Assembly: GCA_016720425.1 (NCBI GenBank)
Contig: JADKKQ010000009.1
Coordinates: 124,001 to 188,000, forward strand
From: Betaproteobacteria bacterium
Lineage (GTDB): Bacteria > Pseudomonadota > Gammaproteobacteria > Burkholderiales > Casimicrobiaceae
Reading direction: 5' to 3'
Length of the DNA: 64,000 nucleotides
The notes under the pieces were generated by a model. That model worked only from the letters and a program-made list of their open reading frames with translations. It searched no databases and was not told where the DNA came from. Positions 51,547 to 60,247 of this stretch are shown here, in pieces (the stretch's first letter is position 1; each line of letters opens with the position of its first letter). Made by a program: the position numbers and the translations under genes.

Positions 51547-52727
51547 GGCGCGGCGCGAACGATGGCCGGGACGACCGTGACCTTACCTTCGGTCTGCAGG
51601 GCCCGCTCGCTGTGCACGACGACCGCGTCGCCGACGTCGAGGCCGTCGACGATCTGGCTGCGCCCGTCCAGGGTGGTGATGCCCAGCTTCGCCGGCCGGA
51701 ATGCGACCCGGCCCGCGCTGACCTGCCAGACACCGTCCTGCCGGTCGACGCGCTTCACCGCCGCGGTGGGCACCGAACGGACATTGGCGAGGTCAGCGGT
51801 GCGAATCGTCACTTCGACCAGTTCGCCCACCGGTACTGCCGCGGGTCGCTCGGCGAAGCCGACGTTGACGATCCGTTCCTCGGTCACCGCATCGCTCACC
51901 CAGTCGACGCGCTCGACCTTGCCCGAATAGACCCGCTTGGGATCGGAGCGCAGCACGATCTCCGCCGGCTGGCCCACGCGCACGCCACCGGCCTGCCCCT
52001 GGTCGATGCGCGCCTTGATCCACAGGCTCGCCGGGTCGATGACCTGCAGCACTGCCTGGCCGGCGACGACCGTGGTTCCGGGCTCGACCAGCCGCGCGCT
52101 GACCACCCCGTCGACCGGGCTCACGAGCCGCGCCTGCGCGCGCAGCTTGCCGACTCCCGCGACATCGGCCAGCGCGCGGTCGCGGTCGCGCTGCGCCGCG
52201 GCCAATTGGGCGGCCGAGGCATCGACGGCGGCCTTGGCGGCATTCGCTTCGTGTCCCTTGGTGTCGGTCGCTTCCTGGCTGACGAAGCCCTGCGCGCGCA
52301 GGTCGGCGGAGCGGCGCGCGGCCGAAACGGCAACCTGGGCGCGGCTCTGGGTCTCGGCGAGCTGGGCTTCGGCAGCGCGGATGGTGCTGCCGGCTCGTTC
52401 CGCCGCCAGCCGCCCGCTGGCCACGCGTTCCTCGAGGTCGACCGGGTCGAGTTCCGCGACCAACTGTCCCGCCTTGACGACGTCCCCCTGGTCGACCAGC
52501 ACCCGTGCCACGCGGCTCGCCAGCGTCGGCCCCAGGGCGTAGCTGCGCCGCGCCTCCACCGTGCCGATGCCAAAGGTGCTCGCGACCAGCGGTCCTTGCT
52601 CCACCGTCGCGACCGTGACCTTGGTCGGCGCAAGCGGCCCCTGGCTCATCACCAGCCAGCCAAGGAGCGCCGCGCCCCCGAGACCAACGGCAATGAGCGT
52701 CGCCTTGCGACCGAGCCTCAGGTTCAT
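51543..52727 (-). CDS. HlyD/MacA-type periplasmic adaptor
   Basis: A 394-residue membrane-fusion protein. A single N-terminal membrane helix (LIAVGLGGAALLGWLVM) anchors it, then a lipoyl half (VARVLVDQGDVVKAGQLVAEL), a long alpha-hairpin (residues 105-200, Ala-rich), the second lipoyl half (LVSPVDGVVSARLVEPGTTV) and beta-barrel domains. It bridges the inner-membrane permease to an outer-membrane channel, which is not encoded here. Four-base overlaps with tetR upstream and the permease downstream show a single mRNA. Confidence 0.9.
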   Translation of the reverse strand: MNLRLGRKATLIAVGLGGAALLGWLVMSQGPLAPTKVTVATVEQGPLVASTFGIGTVEARRSYALGPTLASRVARVLVDQGDVVKAGQLVAELDPVDLEERVASGRLAAERAGSTIRAAEAQLAETQSRAQVAVSAARRSADLRAQGFVSQEATDTKGHEANAAKAAVDASAAQLAAAQRDRDRALADVAGVGKLRAQARLVSPVDGVVSARLVEPGTTVVAGQAVLQVIDPASLWIKARIDQGQAGGVRVGQPAEIVLRSDPKRVYSGKVERVDWVSDAVTEERIVNVGFAERPAAVPVGELVEVTIRTADLANVRSVPTAAVKRVDRQDGVWQVSAGRVAFRPAKLGITTLDGRSQIVDGLDVGDAVVVHSERALQTEGKVTVVPAIVRAAP

Positions 52728-53359
52728 GGCTGCCTCCGCCCGCGATAGCCGTCGAGAAGGAGCGCGAACAGCTTGCGCGCCCGCTTCACCATTCCCGCCT
52801 CGTCGCCGGCGAGCGATGCCTCGATGACGAGGCCCTGCACCGCCCCAATGAACGACACCGGCGCCAGCGTCGCATCGAGGTCACGCGGAAGCTCACCGGC
52901 GGCCTTCGCTTGCGTGAAGAGCAGCGTGAGCCGTTGGCGATACGAATTGATCATCGCGCGCACCTCGGTGCGCACCGGCGAGTCTCCCGGGTACTGCATC
53001 TCGTGGAACATGATGCGTGGTACGCCCGGGTTCTCCGCGATGAAGGCTACGTGGGCAAGGAACGCCCGCTCGATCCTGGCCAGCGGCGTGTCCGCCTTTT
53101 CGACGGCCGCCGCGATTGCCGCGCCGAGCGCCTCGCGCACCCAGGCGAAGACCGCGAGCCAGATCGCCTGTTTGTCGGGGAAGTGCCGGAACACGGCGCC
53201 CTGCGTGAGGCCCATCCGGTCGGCGATGGCCTGCGTCGTGATCGCGTCGGGGCCGCGCTCGCGGGCCAGCGCGAGGACCGTGGCGACGATCTCACGTTGC
53301 CGCTGGTCGGTGGTCAGGCGGTGGCGCGGCGCAGCCGCAGCTAGGGTCGGAGTAGGCAT
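52724..53359 (-). CDS. TetR family transcriptional regulator
   Basis: A 211-residue repressor. Helix-turn-helix at residues 22-66: IVATVLALARERGPDAITTQAIADRMG, TQGAVFRHFPDKQAIW. It is the first gene of the exporter operon and overlaps the adaptor gene by four bases, so it very probably autoregulates the operon. The divergent gene at 53456 may share its control. Confidence 0.9.
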   Translation of the reverse strand: MPTPTLAAAAPRHRLTTDQRQREIVATVLALARERGPDAITTQAIADRMGLTQGAVFRHFPDKQAIWLAVFAWVREALGAAIAAAVEKADTPLARIERAFLAHVAFIAENPGVPRIMFHEMQYPGDSPVRTEVRAMINSYRQRLTLLFTQAKAAGELPRDLDATLAPVSFIGAVQGLVIEASLAGDEAGMVKRARKLFALLLDGYRGRRQP

Positions 53360-53455
53360 GGAATCGAGGTGGTTGCTTGAAAGTCAGTAATCAGATACTA
53401 TCTTACCGAAGCAGCCATCGTTTGGCAAGCCTTACATCCAACGGAGCACGAGACC

Positions 53456-54061
53456 ATGCCCTTCCCGGAGTTTTTCGACGCCGCACCGCGGATTACCGTC
53501 CGCGACCCGCTCGCCCGTTTTCTGGGCGCAGCCGACGACGGCGTCATCGAATATGTTTACGCGGATGTGGTGAAGCTTGCCGGGCACTCCTGCCCGACCG
53601 TCGCCTCCGCCTACCTGATGACCCGCGCCGCATTGGGTTCGCTCTATCCGGACGCGCTCCCCGAGCGCGGTGGCATTCGGGTCGAATTGCGCGACGATCG
53701 GCTGGAGGGTGCGACCGGGGTGGTCGCCAACGTTGCGACCTTTCTGACCGGCGCGACCCATGACACCGGGTTCAAGGGCATTGGCGGACGCTTCGACCGG
53801 CGCAACCTGTTGTTCTTCGGCGTCGACATCCCGGGGCAGCTCCGTTTCACGCGCACTGATACCGGCGCTGCCCTCACGGTGTCCGCTCGGCTCGACCGCG
53901 TGCCCGCCGATCCGCGGATGGTTCCCCTCCTGCAGCGTTGCCTCGCAGGCGCGGCCACGACCGACGAGGCGACGCGTTTCCAATCGCTCTGGCAAGGCAG
54001 GGTCAGTTCCCTGCTCGTTGAGCACGCCGACGACCCGGAAATCATCGTCGTTCAACACTGA
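53456..54061 (+). CDS. FmdE-like domain protein
   Basis: A 201-residue protein. DVVKLAGHSCPTVASAYLMTRAAL with GHSCP resembles the FmdE/molybdenum formylmethanofuran dehydrogenase subunit E family, in which the Cys binds metal. The central NVATFLTGATHDTGFKGIGG is strongly conserved-looking. No iron-sulfur motif follows. The C-terminus contains ATRFQSLWQGRVSSLL, a short version of which reappears in the gene at 54787. It is divergent from the TetR exporter operon. Confidence 0.65.
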   Translation: MPFPEFFDAAPRITVRDPLARFLGAADDGVIEYVYADVVKLAGHSCPTVASAYLMTRAALGSLYPDALPERGGIRVELRDDRLEGATGVVANVATFLTGATHDTGFKGIGGRFDRRNLLFFGVDIPGQLRFTRTDTGAALTVSARLDRVPADPRMVPLLQRCLAGAATTDEATRFQSLWQGRVSSLLVEHADDPEIIVVQH

Positions 54062-54164
54062 GGTGATTCCTGAAAAACTCCTCACAAGCCGCTCGCCGCT
54101 GCTTTCCCCCTGCGCGGACACCGCGATGACGTTTCTCTCCATCCCCCACCAAGGAAAAACGATC

Positions 54165-54776
54165 ATGAATCTTCGCACCGGTATTCTTACAGTCTCCATC
54201 GCCGCACTCTTTGCATGGGCGGCTCCCGCATCGGCGCACTGCGACACGCTGGATGGACCGGTCGTCTCGGCCGCGCGCAAGGCGCTGGACACGGGTGACA
54301 TCGACCTCGTGCTCGCGTGGACGCAAAAGAGCGGCGACAAGGAAATCCGCAATGCCTTCGACAAGGCGCGCGCCGTGCGCAAGGCAGGAGGTCAGGCCAA
54401 AGAACTCGCCGATACGTATTTCTTCGAAACACTGGTGCGCGTGCACCGTGCGGGCGAAGGCGCCTCCTATACCGGCTTGAAACCGGCGGGTGAGATCGAG
54501 CCCCCCATCGCTGCAGCGGACCTCGCGATCACAACCGGCAAACTGGAGCCCGTCGCCGACATGATCACCAAGCGTACACACTCGGGACTGCATCAGCAGT
54601 TCGAGCCCGTAATGGCGACCCGATCCTACGACTCGAAGAATCTCGACGCGGCGCGCGCGAACGTCGGCGCGTACGTGCAGTACGTGCATTACGTCGAGGG
54701 ACTCTACAACGCAGCGGGTGCTACGGCGGCGGAGCACGCACACGCCCCGGCCGACGCACATGCGCATACCGATTGA
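54165..54776 (+). CDS. DUF6448 family exported protein
   Basis: A 203-residue exported protein. ATG 54165 follows AAGGAAA. The signal peptide ends APASA and the mature part begins HCDTLDGPVVSAARKAL, the DUF6448 hallmark. A later block TYFFETLVRVHRAGEGASYTGLKPAG and the end ARANVGAYVQYVHYVEGLYN are conserved in the second copy next door. The His-rich tail (HAHAPADAHAHTD) suggests metal binding. Function is not established. Confidence 0.8.
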   Translation: MNLRTGILTVSIAALFAWAAPASAHCDTLDGPVVSAARKALDTGDIDLVLAWTQKSGDKEIRNAFDKARAVRKAGGQAKELADTYFFETLVRVHRAGEGASYTGLKPAGEIEPPIAAADLAITTGKLEPVADMITKRTHSGLHQQFEPVMATRSYDSKNLDAARANVGAYVQYVHYVEGLYNAAGATAAEHAHAPADAHAHTD

Positions 54777-54786
54777 GGAGACGAGC

Positions 54787-55618
54787 ATGAAGCTGACTAT
54801 TCCCGCACCGTTCCAGACCGAGCGTCACGCGCTGCATGCGCGCCTCGCTGCCCCCTCGGCCGGCGCAGCGACACGTTTCCAATCGCTATGGCAAGGCCGT
54901 GGCGTCATTCGAAATTGGCTATCTTCGCGGCGAGTGCAAGTGCTCCTCGCTATCACGTTGCTTGGTGTAGAGCGGATTTCCGCCCACGTGTTTGGCGTCA
55001 GTCTGCTGCCGGGTCTCGGCGCAGAAACCGGGATGCTGCTGCTTTGGGGGATCGGCCACTGCGATACGTTGGACGGACCACTCGTGGCGCTCGCGAGGAA
55101 GGCGCTCGAGGATAACAACGTCAACCTAGTGCTTCCTTGGGTGCGCCCCGACGACGATCCTGAAATCCGGCATGCCTTCGATCACGCACAGGTTGTTCGC
55201 GATCTCGGGCCGGAAGCCCGGTCGCTGGCCGATCGGCATTTCTTGGAAACGCTCGTCCGCATTCATCGAGCCGGCGAAGGCGCGCCGTTCACTGGATTGA
55301 AGCCAGCAGGTCTCGACCTTGGACCCGCCGTCCCGGCCGCGGATCGCGCGCTGAAAACCGGCTCTGCCTGACGCGCTGGTCAAGCTGCTGGTCGACGCGG
55401 TGAGTGCCGGCGTGCATGCGCGTTTTCACACAGCGGCGGAGAGGCAGCGCTTCGATCCAAACGACGTGGCCGCCGGCCGCAGCTATGTCGAAGCCTATGT
55501 GCCGTACGTTCACTATGTCGAACGGCTCTGGGAAGTGGCGACCGGGCCAGTCCACGGCCATCCCGCCGAGCATGAAGCCCAGGCGCATCAGAGCGAACAC
55601 GTGGCGCAACAACACTAA
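54787..55618 (+). pseudogene. Second DUF6448 gene, chimeric N-terminus and frameshift
   Basis: The gene starts at ATG 54787 after GAGGAG. Its first 22 residues (MKLTIPAPFQTERHALHARL) look like the start of a hemerythrin-type protein, then ATRFQSLWQGR matches the C-terminal part of the FmdE-like protein at DNA level, then a membrane-like stretch, then GHCDTLDGPLVALARKAL of DUF6448. The body follows up to KTGSA near 55368, where a stop appears; in another frame LPDALVKLLVDAVSAGVHARFH continues to AQQH at 55618. So it is a mosaic gene with a one-base frameshift. Confidence 0.65.
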
Positions 55619-55628
55619 GCAAAGGAAG

Positions 55629-55856
55629 AGAGTCCAGGACGGGCCCGGTGCCGATGTCATCCGCCTGATGAAGTTCGCGCCTGCTGATCGCTTCCTTGCC
55701 GAACGGGAAGAACGAGAACTGGCCCATGACGAAGCAGGCTTTGCCCCACGGGATGCCAATGATCGTAATGTAGGCGACGATCCCTGCCAGCCACCGCGCC
55801 AGCCCCAAGAGGATCCCGCCAAGGACAAACCAGAGGAGATTGAGAATGGCGCGCAC
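55629..55856 (-). pseudogene. Truncated YccF-family membrane protein
   Basis: From ATG 55856 the sequence NLLWFVLGGILLGLARWLAGIVAYITIIGIPWGKACF then FFPFGKEAISRREL and DDIGTGP matches the first half of YccF-type inner-membrane proteins. After GTGP the second repeat with its transmembrane helices is missing. The open frame runs on as antisense of the DUF6448 tail. The C-terminal half was lost at the junction near 55629. Confidence 0.65.
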
Positions 55857-55868
55857 GGCGACCGGCTA

Positions 55869-56329
55869 TTACTTGGGCTTGGCCGTCTTCTTGGCTGCCC
55901 CAAACTGATCAACCGTACCTTTGCTTCCCCGCTTCCCGATGCTGCGAAGCGCCGCCACCTTCGCCAGTTGCTCGGCGCGCGGACAGCCGTCTCGTGCTCC
56001 CAGTTGTAGATGGACTGGGCGCTCACGCCGAGGAGCTTTCCAAAGTCCTCCGCTGAAAGTCCAAGGCGCTCGCGCTGCACTCGCAGCCCCTTCGCACTAA
56101 ATCGTGCGGGCTTGCCATTGTCGTCAGCGGGAACAACGGCAGGCGCCCCGAGGGTCTTGCGCGATAGCAATGCGACTTGGCGCGCGAGCTGTGCGACCTG
56201 CCGCTTCAACTCAGCAACTTCGCGGCGTTGCCGAATGGTCGCCCTCTTCGTCGGGTCGATTTGGCTTCGACTCTCCTTGCGGGAAAGCCTGATGATTTCC
56301 TCTTTGAGTACACTTCCAATGTTCGGCAT
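55869..56329 (-). pseudogene. XRE-type helix-turn-helix protein, frameshifted
   Basis: From ATG 56329 the protein begins MPNIGSVLKEEIIRLSRKE, then a coiled coil (AELKRQVAQLARQVALLSRK) and a helix-turn-helix (LRVQRERLGLSAEDFGKLLGVSAQSIYNWEHETA). The family continues with RAEQLAKVAALRSIGKR, which appears in a different frame and ends at 55869, so one base is lost or gained near 55985. Such small proteins are widespread in proteobacteria without known partner. It starts close to the YccF fragment. Confidence 0.65.
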
Positions 56330-56336
56330 TTCCGTC

Positions 56337-56958
56337 CTAAGTAATTGCGGCTGCCCGCACTCTACCAAACTCGGCGTAACGGTTGCTCCGGCAATAGGGC
56401 CGAGCGCACGGCGAAGGGGAATTCGCCGTGCGTGTCAGCAGATGCCAGCGCGCGAATCCGCGCAATATCGAGCACGCCTTTCGCCCCCCAGCCACGTTCG
56501 TCGGAGGGACCTTCGGGGCGAAACTGCCCGTAGACGTGACGTCCATTTTGGTTCAGTCGGTCCGATAGGAAACGCGATGCCAGCCGTTCCAACTCGGCAC
56601 CCTGGGTAGCGACATGGTGCTCGGCGACCGACTCGGCATTTTGCTGCGCATTCGCTGATCCCTCAGATTAGATAGGACGACGTGGTCGAAAGGTTGCTCG
56701 AATCATCACACCGCAGACACGCAATGCCAGAGAGGGTCAGCCCGGCGGTCAGGACATTTTGCACGGCGCGCGTCCTTGTGGTGTCCCTTAGCCATCACCC
56801 TCGGCATCGATGCCAGAAGGGCGGCGAGCAAAAGACAGCCCGGCCATTAGCGCCCAGCTCACACGCCATTGACAATCGGAGCAGCAATCGAATCACAATC
56901 AATCGGCTCCTGAGATGTATGCCTGAGGGTTAGCAAGGAACGTTGCCAGGGAACATCT
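56337..56958. other. Scarred spacer with a possible gene fragment
   Basis: On the minus strand 56362 to about 56670 is one open frame without a good start codon. It reads like a real protein (AESVAEHHVATQGAELERLA, then GRHVYGQFRPEGPSDERG) but I cannot name it. The rest up to 56958 holds nothing I recognise. Confidence 0.35.
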
Positions 56959-57183
56959 TCATTTAAGTGCGCAGGCCCCCGGCCCTTGCGCGTAGGCGCA
57001 CGATCCGCAGTAACCCGCTGCGGCGGGCGCTGCAGCGGCGGTCGACTTTGCCGTCGCAAAGACGGACAGCTTCTTGTCGCGCTCGGTTGAGTGGCAACTC
57101 GGGCAATCCGGAACGCTGCCCGAGCGCACCAGCGTCTCGAACGCTGTCCCGCATTGCTTGCACTCATATTCGTAGATGGGCAT
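56959..57183 (-). CDS. FmdB-type zinc-ribbon protein
   Basis: A 74-residue protein from ATG 57183 after AAGGAG. MPIYEYECKQCGTAFE and CPSCHS form the CxxC-CxxC zinc ribbon of the FmdB family. The remainder is Ala-rich and ends YCGSCAYAQGPGAC, with three further cysteines. FmdB proteins are regulators or stress-related ribbon proteins; the FmdE-like gene nearby makes the context notable, though the two are not one operon. Confidence 0.85.
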   Translation of the reverse strand: MPIYEYECKQCGTAFETLVRSGSVPDCPSCHSTERDKKLSVFATAKSTAAAAPAAAGYCGSCAYAQGPGACALK

Positions 57184-57488
57184 CTGCAACTCCTTCGTGG
57201 TCGACTGTACGACTCCATTACGATCCTGCCTATTCGTTCGCAGCCGTGCGTTGGCTCGGCAACGATTGGATTCCGGGCGTTGCCGGCCCATAGGTCGTAT
57301 GGCCGCACCCACAAGGCCCACTCTCAGTTTCAAGGCTAGGTGCGACTGACACACGACTGTCGGTCTCGGTAGCAATGCGGCTATTTTAGAGAACATTGAG
57401 ACCGCGTGTTCCCTTCTGTCACTCTTGCACACAAGTCATCACACTGCTTGTTCGCTTGCCCCGGTGACCCTCGAGCACCTGCGTCGAA
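57184..57488. other. Spacer before conjugative module
   Basis: 305 bases without a recognised gene or clear terminator. Confidence 0.4.
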
Positions 57489-58190
57489 TCAAACGTACTT
57501 CTTGTAGTACTTCCATTGCAGTCGCGACAAGACTCCGATCCCGGCAGCCATCACCCACGACCCACACTGCAACTCGAACGTCATCGGCACACAGACGTAG
57601 ACGAACAGCGACAACCCGACGACACCCGCGATCGCGTACTTGGCGCGGTGATAGAGCGTCGCCGACTCCCTCCCCCCGGAATAGCGGCGGATCGAGCGCT
57701 CGACCAGCCCATCGATCATGCCCACGGCGTAGCCCAGCGCGACCGGCAGGATCGCCGACAGCCACAGGGCAAGCCGCAATCCATACAGCTTGGTCGTCAG
57801 CATCGCCACCTGTAGCGTCGGCAACATCGATACGAAGAACCGCTGCACCGTCTGATCGAAGGGCGTGAGCTGGTGCGGATCAGCGATGATGATCTGCTCG
57901 ATCGCGGGGGCGACAAATAGCGCGTAATAGAGACCGTTCGCCCAAGCCACACCTTGAACTCTGAGGAACGGGATGCCATAGAGGCCGTCCACGGCCGCAG
58001 CCGTCGTGGCGATGGCCACTTCGAGAGGGCGGATGCCATCGGGCCAGATCTTGAACACCAGGAACCCGGCGATGACCCACGCCGCGAGCAACAGGCCGGC
58101 CAGCAACACGGTCAGGTAGGCCAAGTAGCGGAACGGCGCCGAGAACGCCCCGGCATAGCCGCCATGCAGCGTCGCCGCTCTAGAAGCCAC
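57489..58190 (-). CDS. Integrating conjugative element membrane protein (PFL_4697/DUF4400-like)
   Basis: A 233-residue membrane protein. The start is a GTG at 58190 that overlaps the TraD stop. Membrane segments are YLAYLTVLLAGLLLAAWVIAGFLVF, AWANGLYYALFVAPAIEQI, LALWLSAILPVALGYAVGMI and YAIAGVVGLSLFVYVCV. The series VDGLYGIPFLRVQGV and GLVERSIRRYSGGRESATLYHRAKY matches the ICE membrane protein family. It follows TraD, as in known GI-type conjugative elements. It has no visible frameshift. Confidence 0.8.
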   Translation of the reverse strand: MASRAATLHGGYAGAFSAPFRYLAYLTVLLAGLLLAAWVIAGFLVFKIWPDGIRPLEVAIATTAAAVDGLYGIPFLRVQGVAWANGLYYALFVAPAIEQIIIADPHQLTPFDQTVQRFFVSMLPTLQVAMLTTKLYGLRLALWLSAILPVALGYAVGMIDGLVERSIRRYSGGRESATLYHRAKYAIAGVVGLSLFVYVCVPMTFELQCGSWVMAAGIGVLSRLQWKYYKKYV

Positions 58191-60247
58191 TGCCCTTCCC
58201 TTCCACGGTGAGACCGGACGCTGTCCCATGGTCCTGATGCGTGCGATACCGCTGCAACATGTCGCGCGCCATTTCCGCAAAGTCCTTCGGCAGCGTCGGG
58301 TCGCTCGCGCTGTCGGGCAACGGCATCCGCAGCTTGTAGAGTTGGCCCCCATCGATCAGCGCAAAGGCTTGGCCCTTGGGCAGATTGACCAGGTCGGCGG
58401 GCGTGAGCATCGGCACCCGCTCCGAAGCGATGCGATCCTCGTTGCGGCTGGCGAACTCGGCAAAGTCGCTCGGATCGTTGGTGTCGGTGGCCGAGGAGGC
58501 GGCAATCAGTGTCGTCAACCGCACCTCGTGCAGCTTGCGGGTGATGATCTCGGCGGTCTTTTCGTTGACGACGCGCAGGAAGACACGGGAGTTGAAGTTG
58601 CCTTCGATCTGCTCGGCCTTGGCCCGGTTGCCGATCCTCGCTTCCACATCCGCCCAGGTCTGGGTATAGGCGGTGACCTGGTAGCCAGCGCCTCCCGCCT
58701 TGTTGACCATGGGGATGAACTCGTCGCCGATGAGATCGTTGAACTCGTCGGCGTGAATGGCCAGCCGGCGCGGACGCACCGCCTCCACCTGGCCATAGCC
58801 CAGTCCGTGCTTGTAGACCTTGCCCGCCACGCTGGTGAGATCGGCGAACATGGCGTTGCCCACCGCCGTCGCCACCGCCGGGTCTTCCAGCGAATCGAGG
58901 CCGACATAGACGATGCCGCCGTTGTTCAGGATCGTCATCCAGTCGAACACCGGTCGCGGATCGTCCAGGTTCTCGTAGTCGGGCGAGACCAGGTCGGCGA
59001 TCTCGCCGGTGGTCACTTTCTCCAGGAACGGATAGAGCGAGGCGACCAGCTTCTGGAAATAGGAGTTCTCGTAGGTGACCACCGAGGCCAGCGCACTGGC
59101 GGTCGAATCGTAGAGCTGTTTGCGTTTCACGTAGTCGAGCAGCTTCACCAGCTCGCCGCCGCGCGACTTGAGCGCCTTGTCCAGGCGGGTGTTGTCGATC
59201 TCGATGCCAGCGACCTCGGCGCGCCAGCCGGCGGCCTGCGGCTCTCGATCGAGCCAATGCATCAGGTAATCGAGAATCAGCGGCTCGAAGTTCTCGGCAT
59301 AGCGGTGCAGCGCGCGGTAGCTGGGTTTGCGCCCCAGCGCCACCATCGCCCGCACCAGCCCGTTGACGTATTTCCAGACGAACTGCTTGAACGATTCGGC
59401 ATCGCCGCCGCTGGGCATGTTGTTGGCGATCCGGGTGGCGACTTCGGTGATGCGCGCGAAGTCGCCGATCGGGTTGTAGCGCGCCGAATACTGCGGATAA
59501 CCGAGATGAAAGAAGTGAAACTGCGCCAGCCGTCCGGCACGCTTGGCCTCGGCATAGACCCGACGAAACACGTCGGCGTCGCCCTTCGGGTCGAACACGA
59601 TGACGGTTTCGCCACGCCGAATATCCTGCGCCACCAGCAATTCCAGAAAGCGCGATTTGCCGGTGCGGGTGGTCCCGACCACCACCATGTGCCCGACCCG
59701 CTCCGCCAGCGGCAGATAGACCTCGCGCTCGTCCGGTTCGACACCGTGCAACGCCGGATCGCCCCCACTTCCGGCATCAGTGCGCCGGATTCCACCACGC
59801 AGTTTGGCGGGTCAACCGCGCCGCCCAGGCAAGCCGGGTGTGCTCGTGCCGGGACTCGAACCGGCGCGCCAGCCGATAGAGCCCCGCTGGTTCCCGGAAA
59901 TGCGCAACCTCCGGCCGGCGCGAATCGACCAGCCGCTGGGTGTGCACGGCGGTCCAGCGGAAACCGCGGCCGAGGAACAACTGGTGGCGGGACCAGGGGA
60001 TCCGATTGGCGGCCAGCGCGTAGTGCGGCGGTTGCCGGAGATGGCGTTGAAAGCGCAGCACCCGCTGCGCCTGCCCCTCGCGGCGCAGCGCATGCGCGAA
60101 CAACAACGTCACGACCAGGAGCCCGGCGGTGGGGGTCAACATCAGGACCTCCGGCCAGGCGATCACCCCGCTCGCCGCCGCCAGCGATGCGATCGCCGCG
60201 TAGCGCTCGACCGCAGGGCGAAACAGGTTCTCCAGGGGATAGGTCAT
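58180..60247 (-). pseudogene. traD: TraD conjugative coupling ATPase, frameshifted
   Basis: The N-terminal part (from ATG 60247, MTYPLENLFRPAVERYAAI) ends at a stop at 59777 in one frame. The rest continues in another frame as GGDPALHGVEPDE and then VGTTRTGKSRFLELL, the Walker A, with Walker B in LAIHADEFNDLI, ending at 58180. The shift is near 59805 (CGC CAA ACT read with one base lost gives AKLRGGIRRTDA). The SXT/TOL-type TraD family shows this continuous arrangement. ATGA overlap with TraI upstream. Without a repair the coupling protein is broken. Confidence 0.75.
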
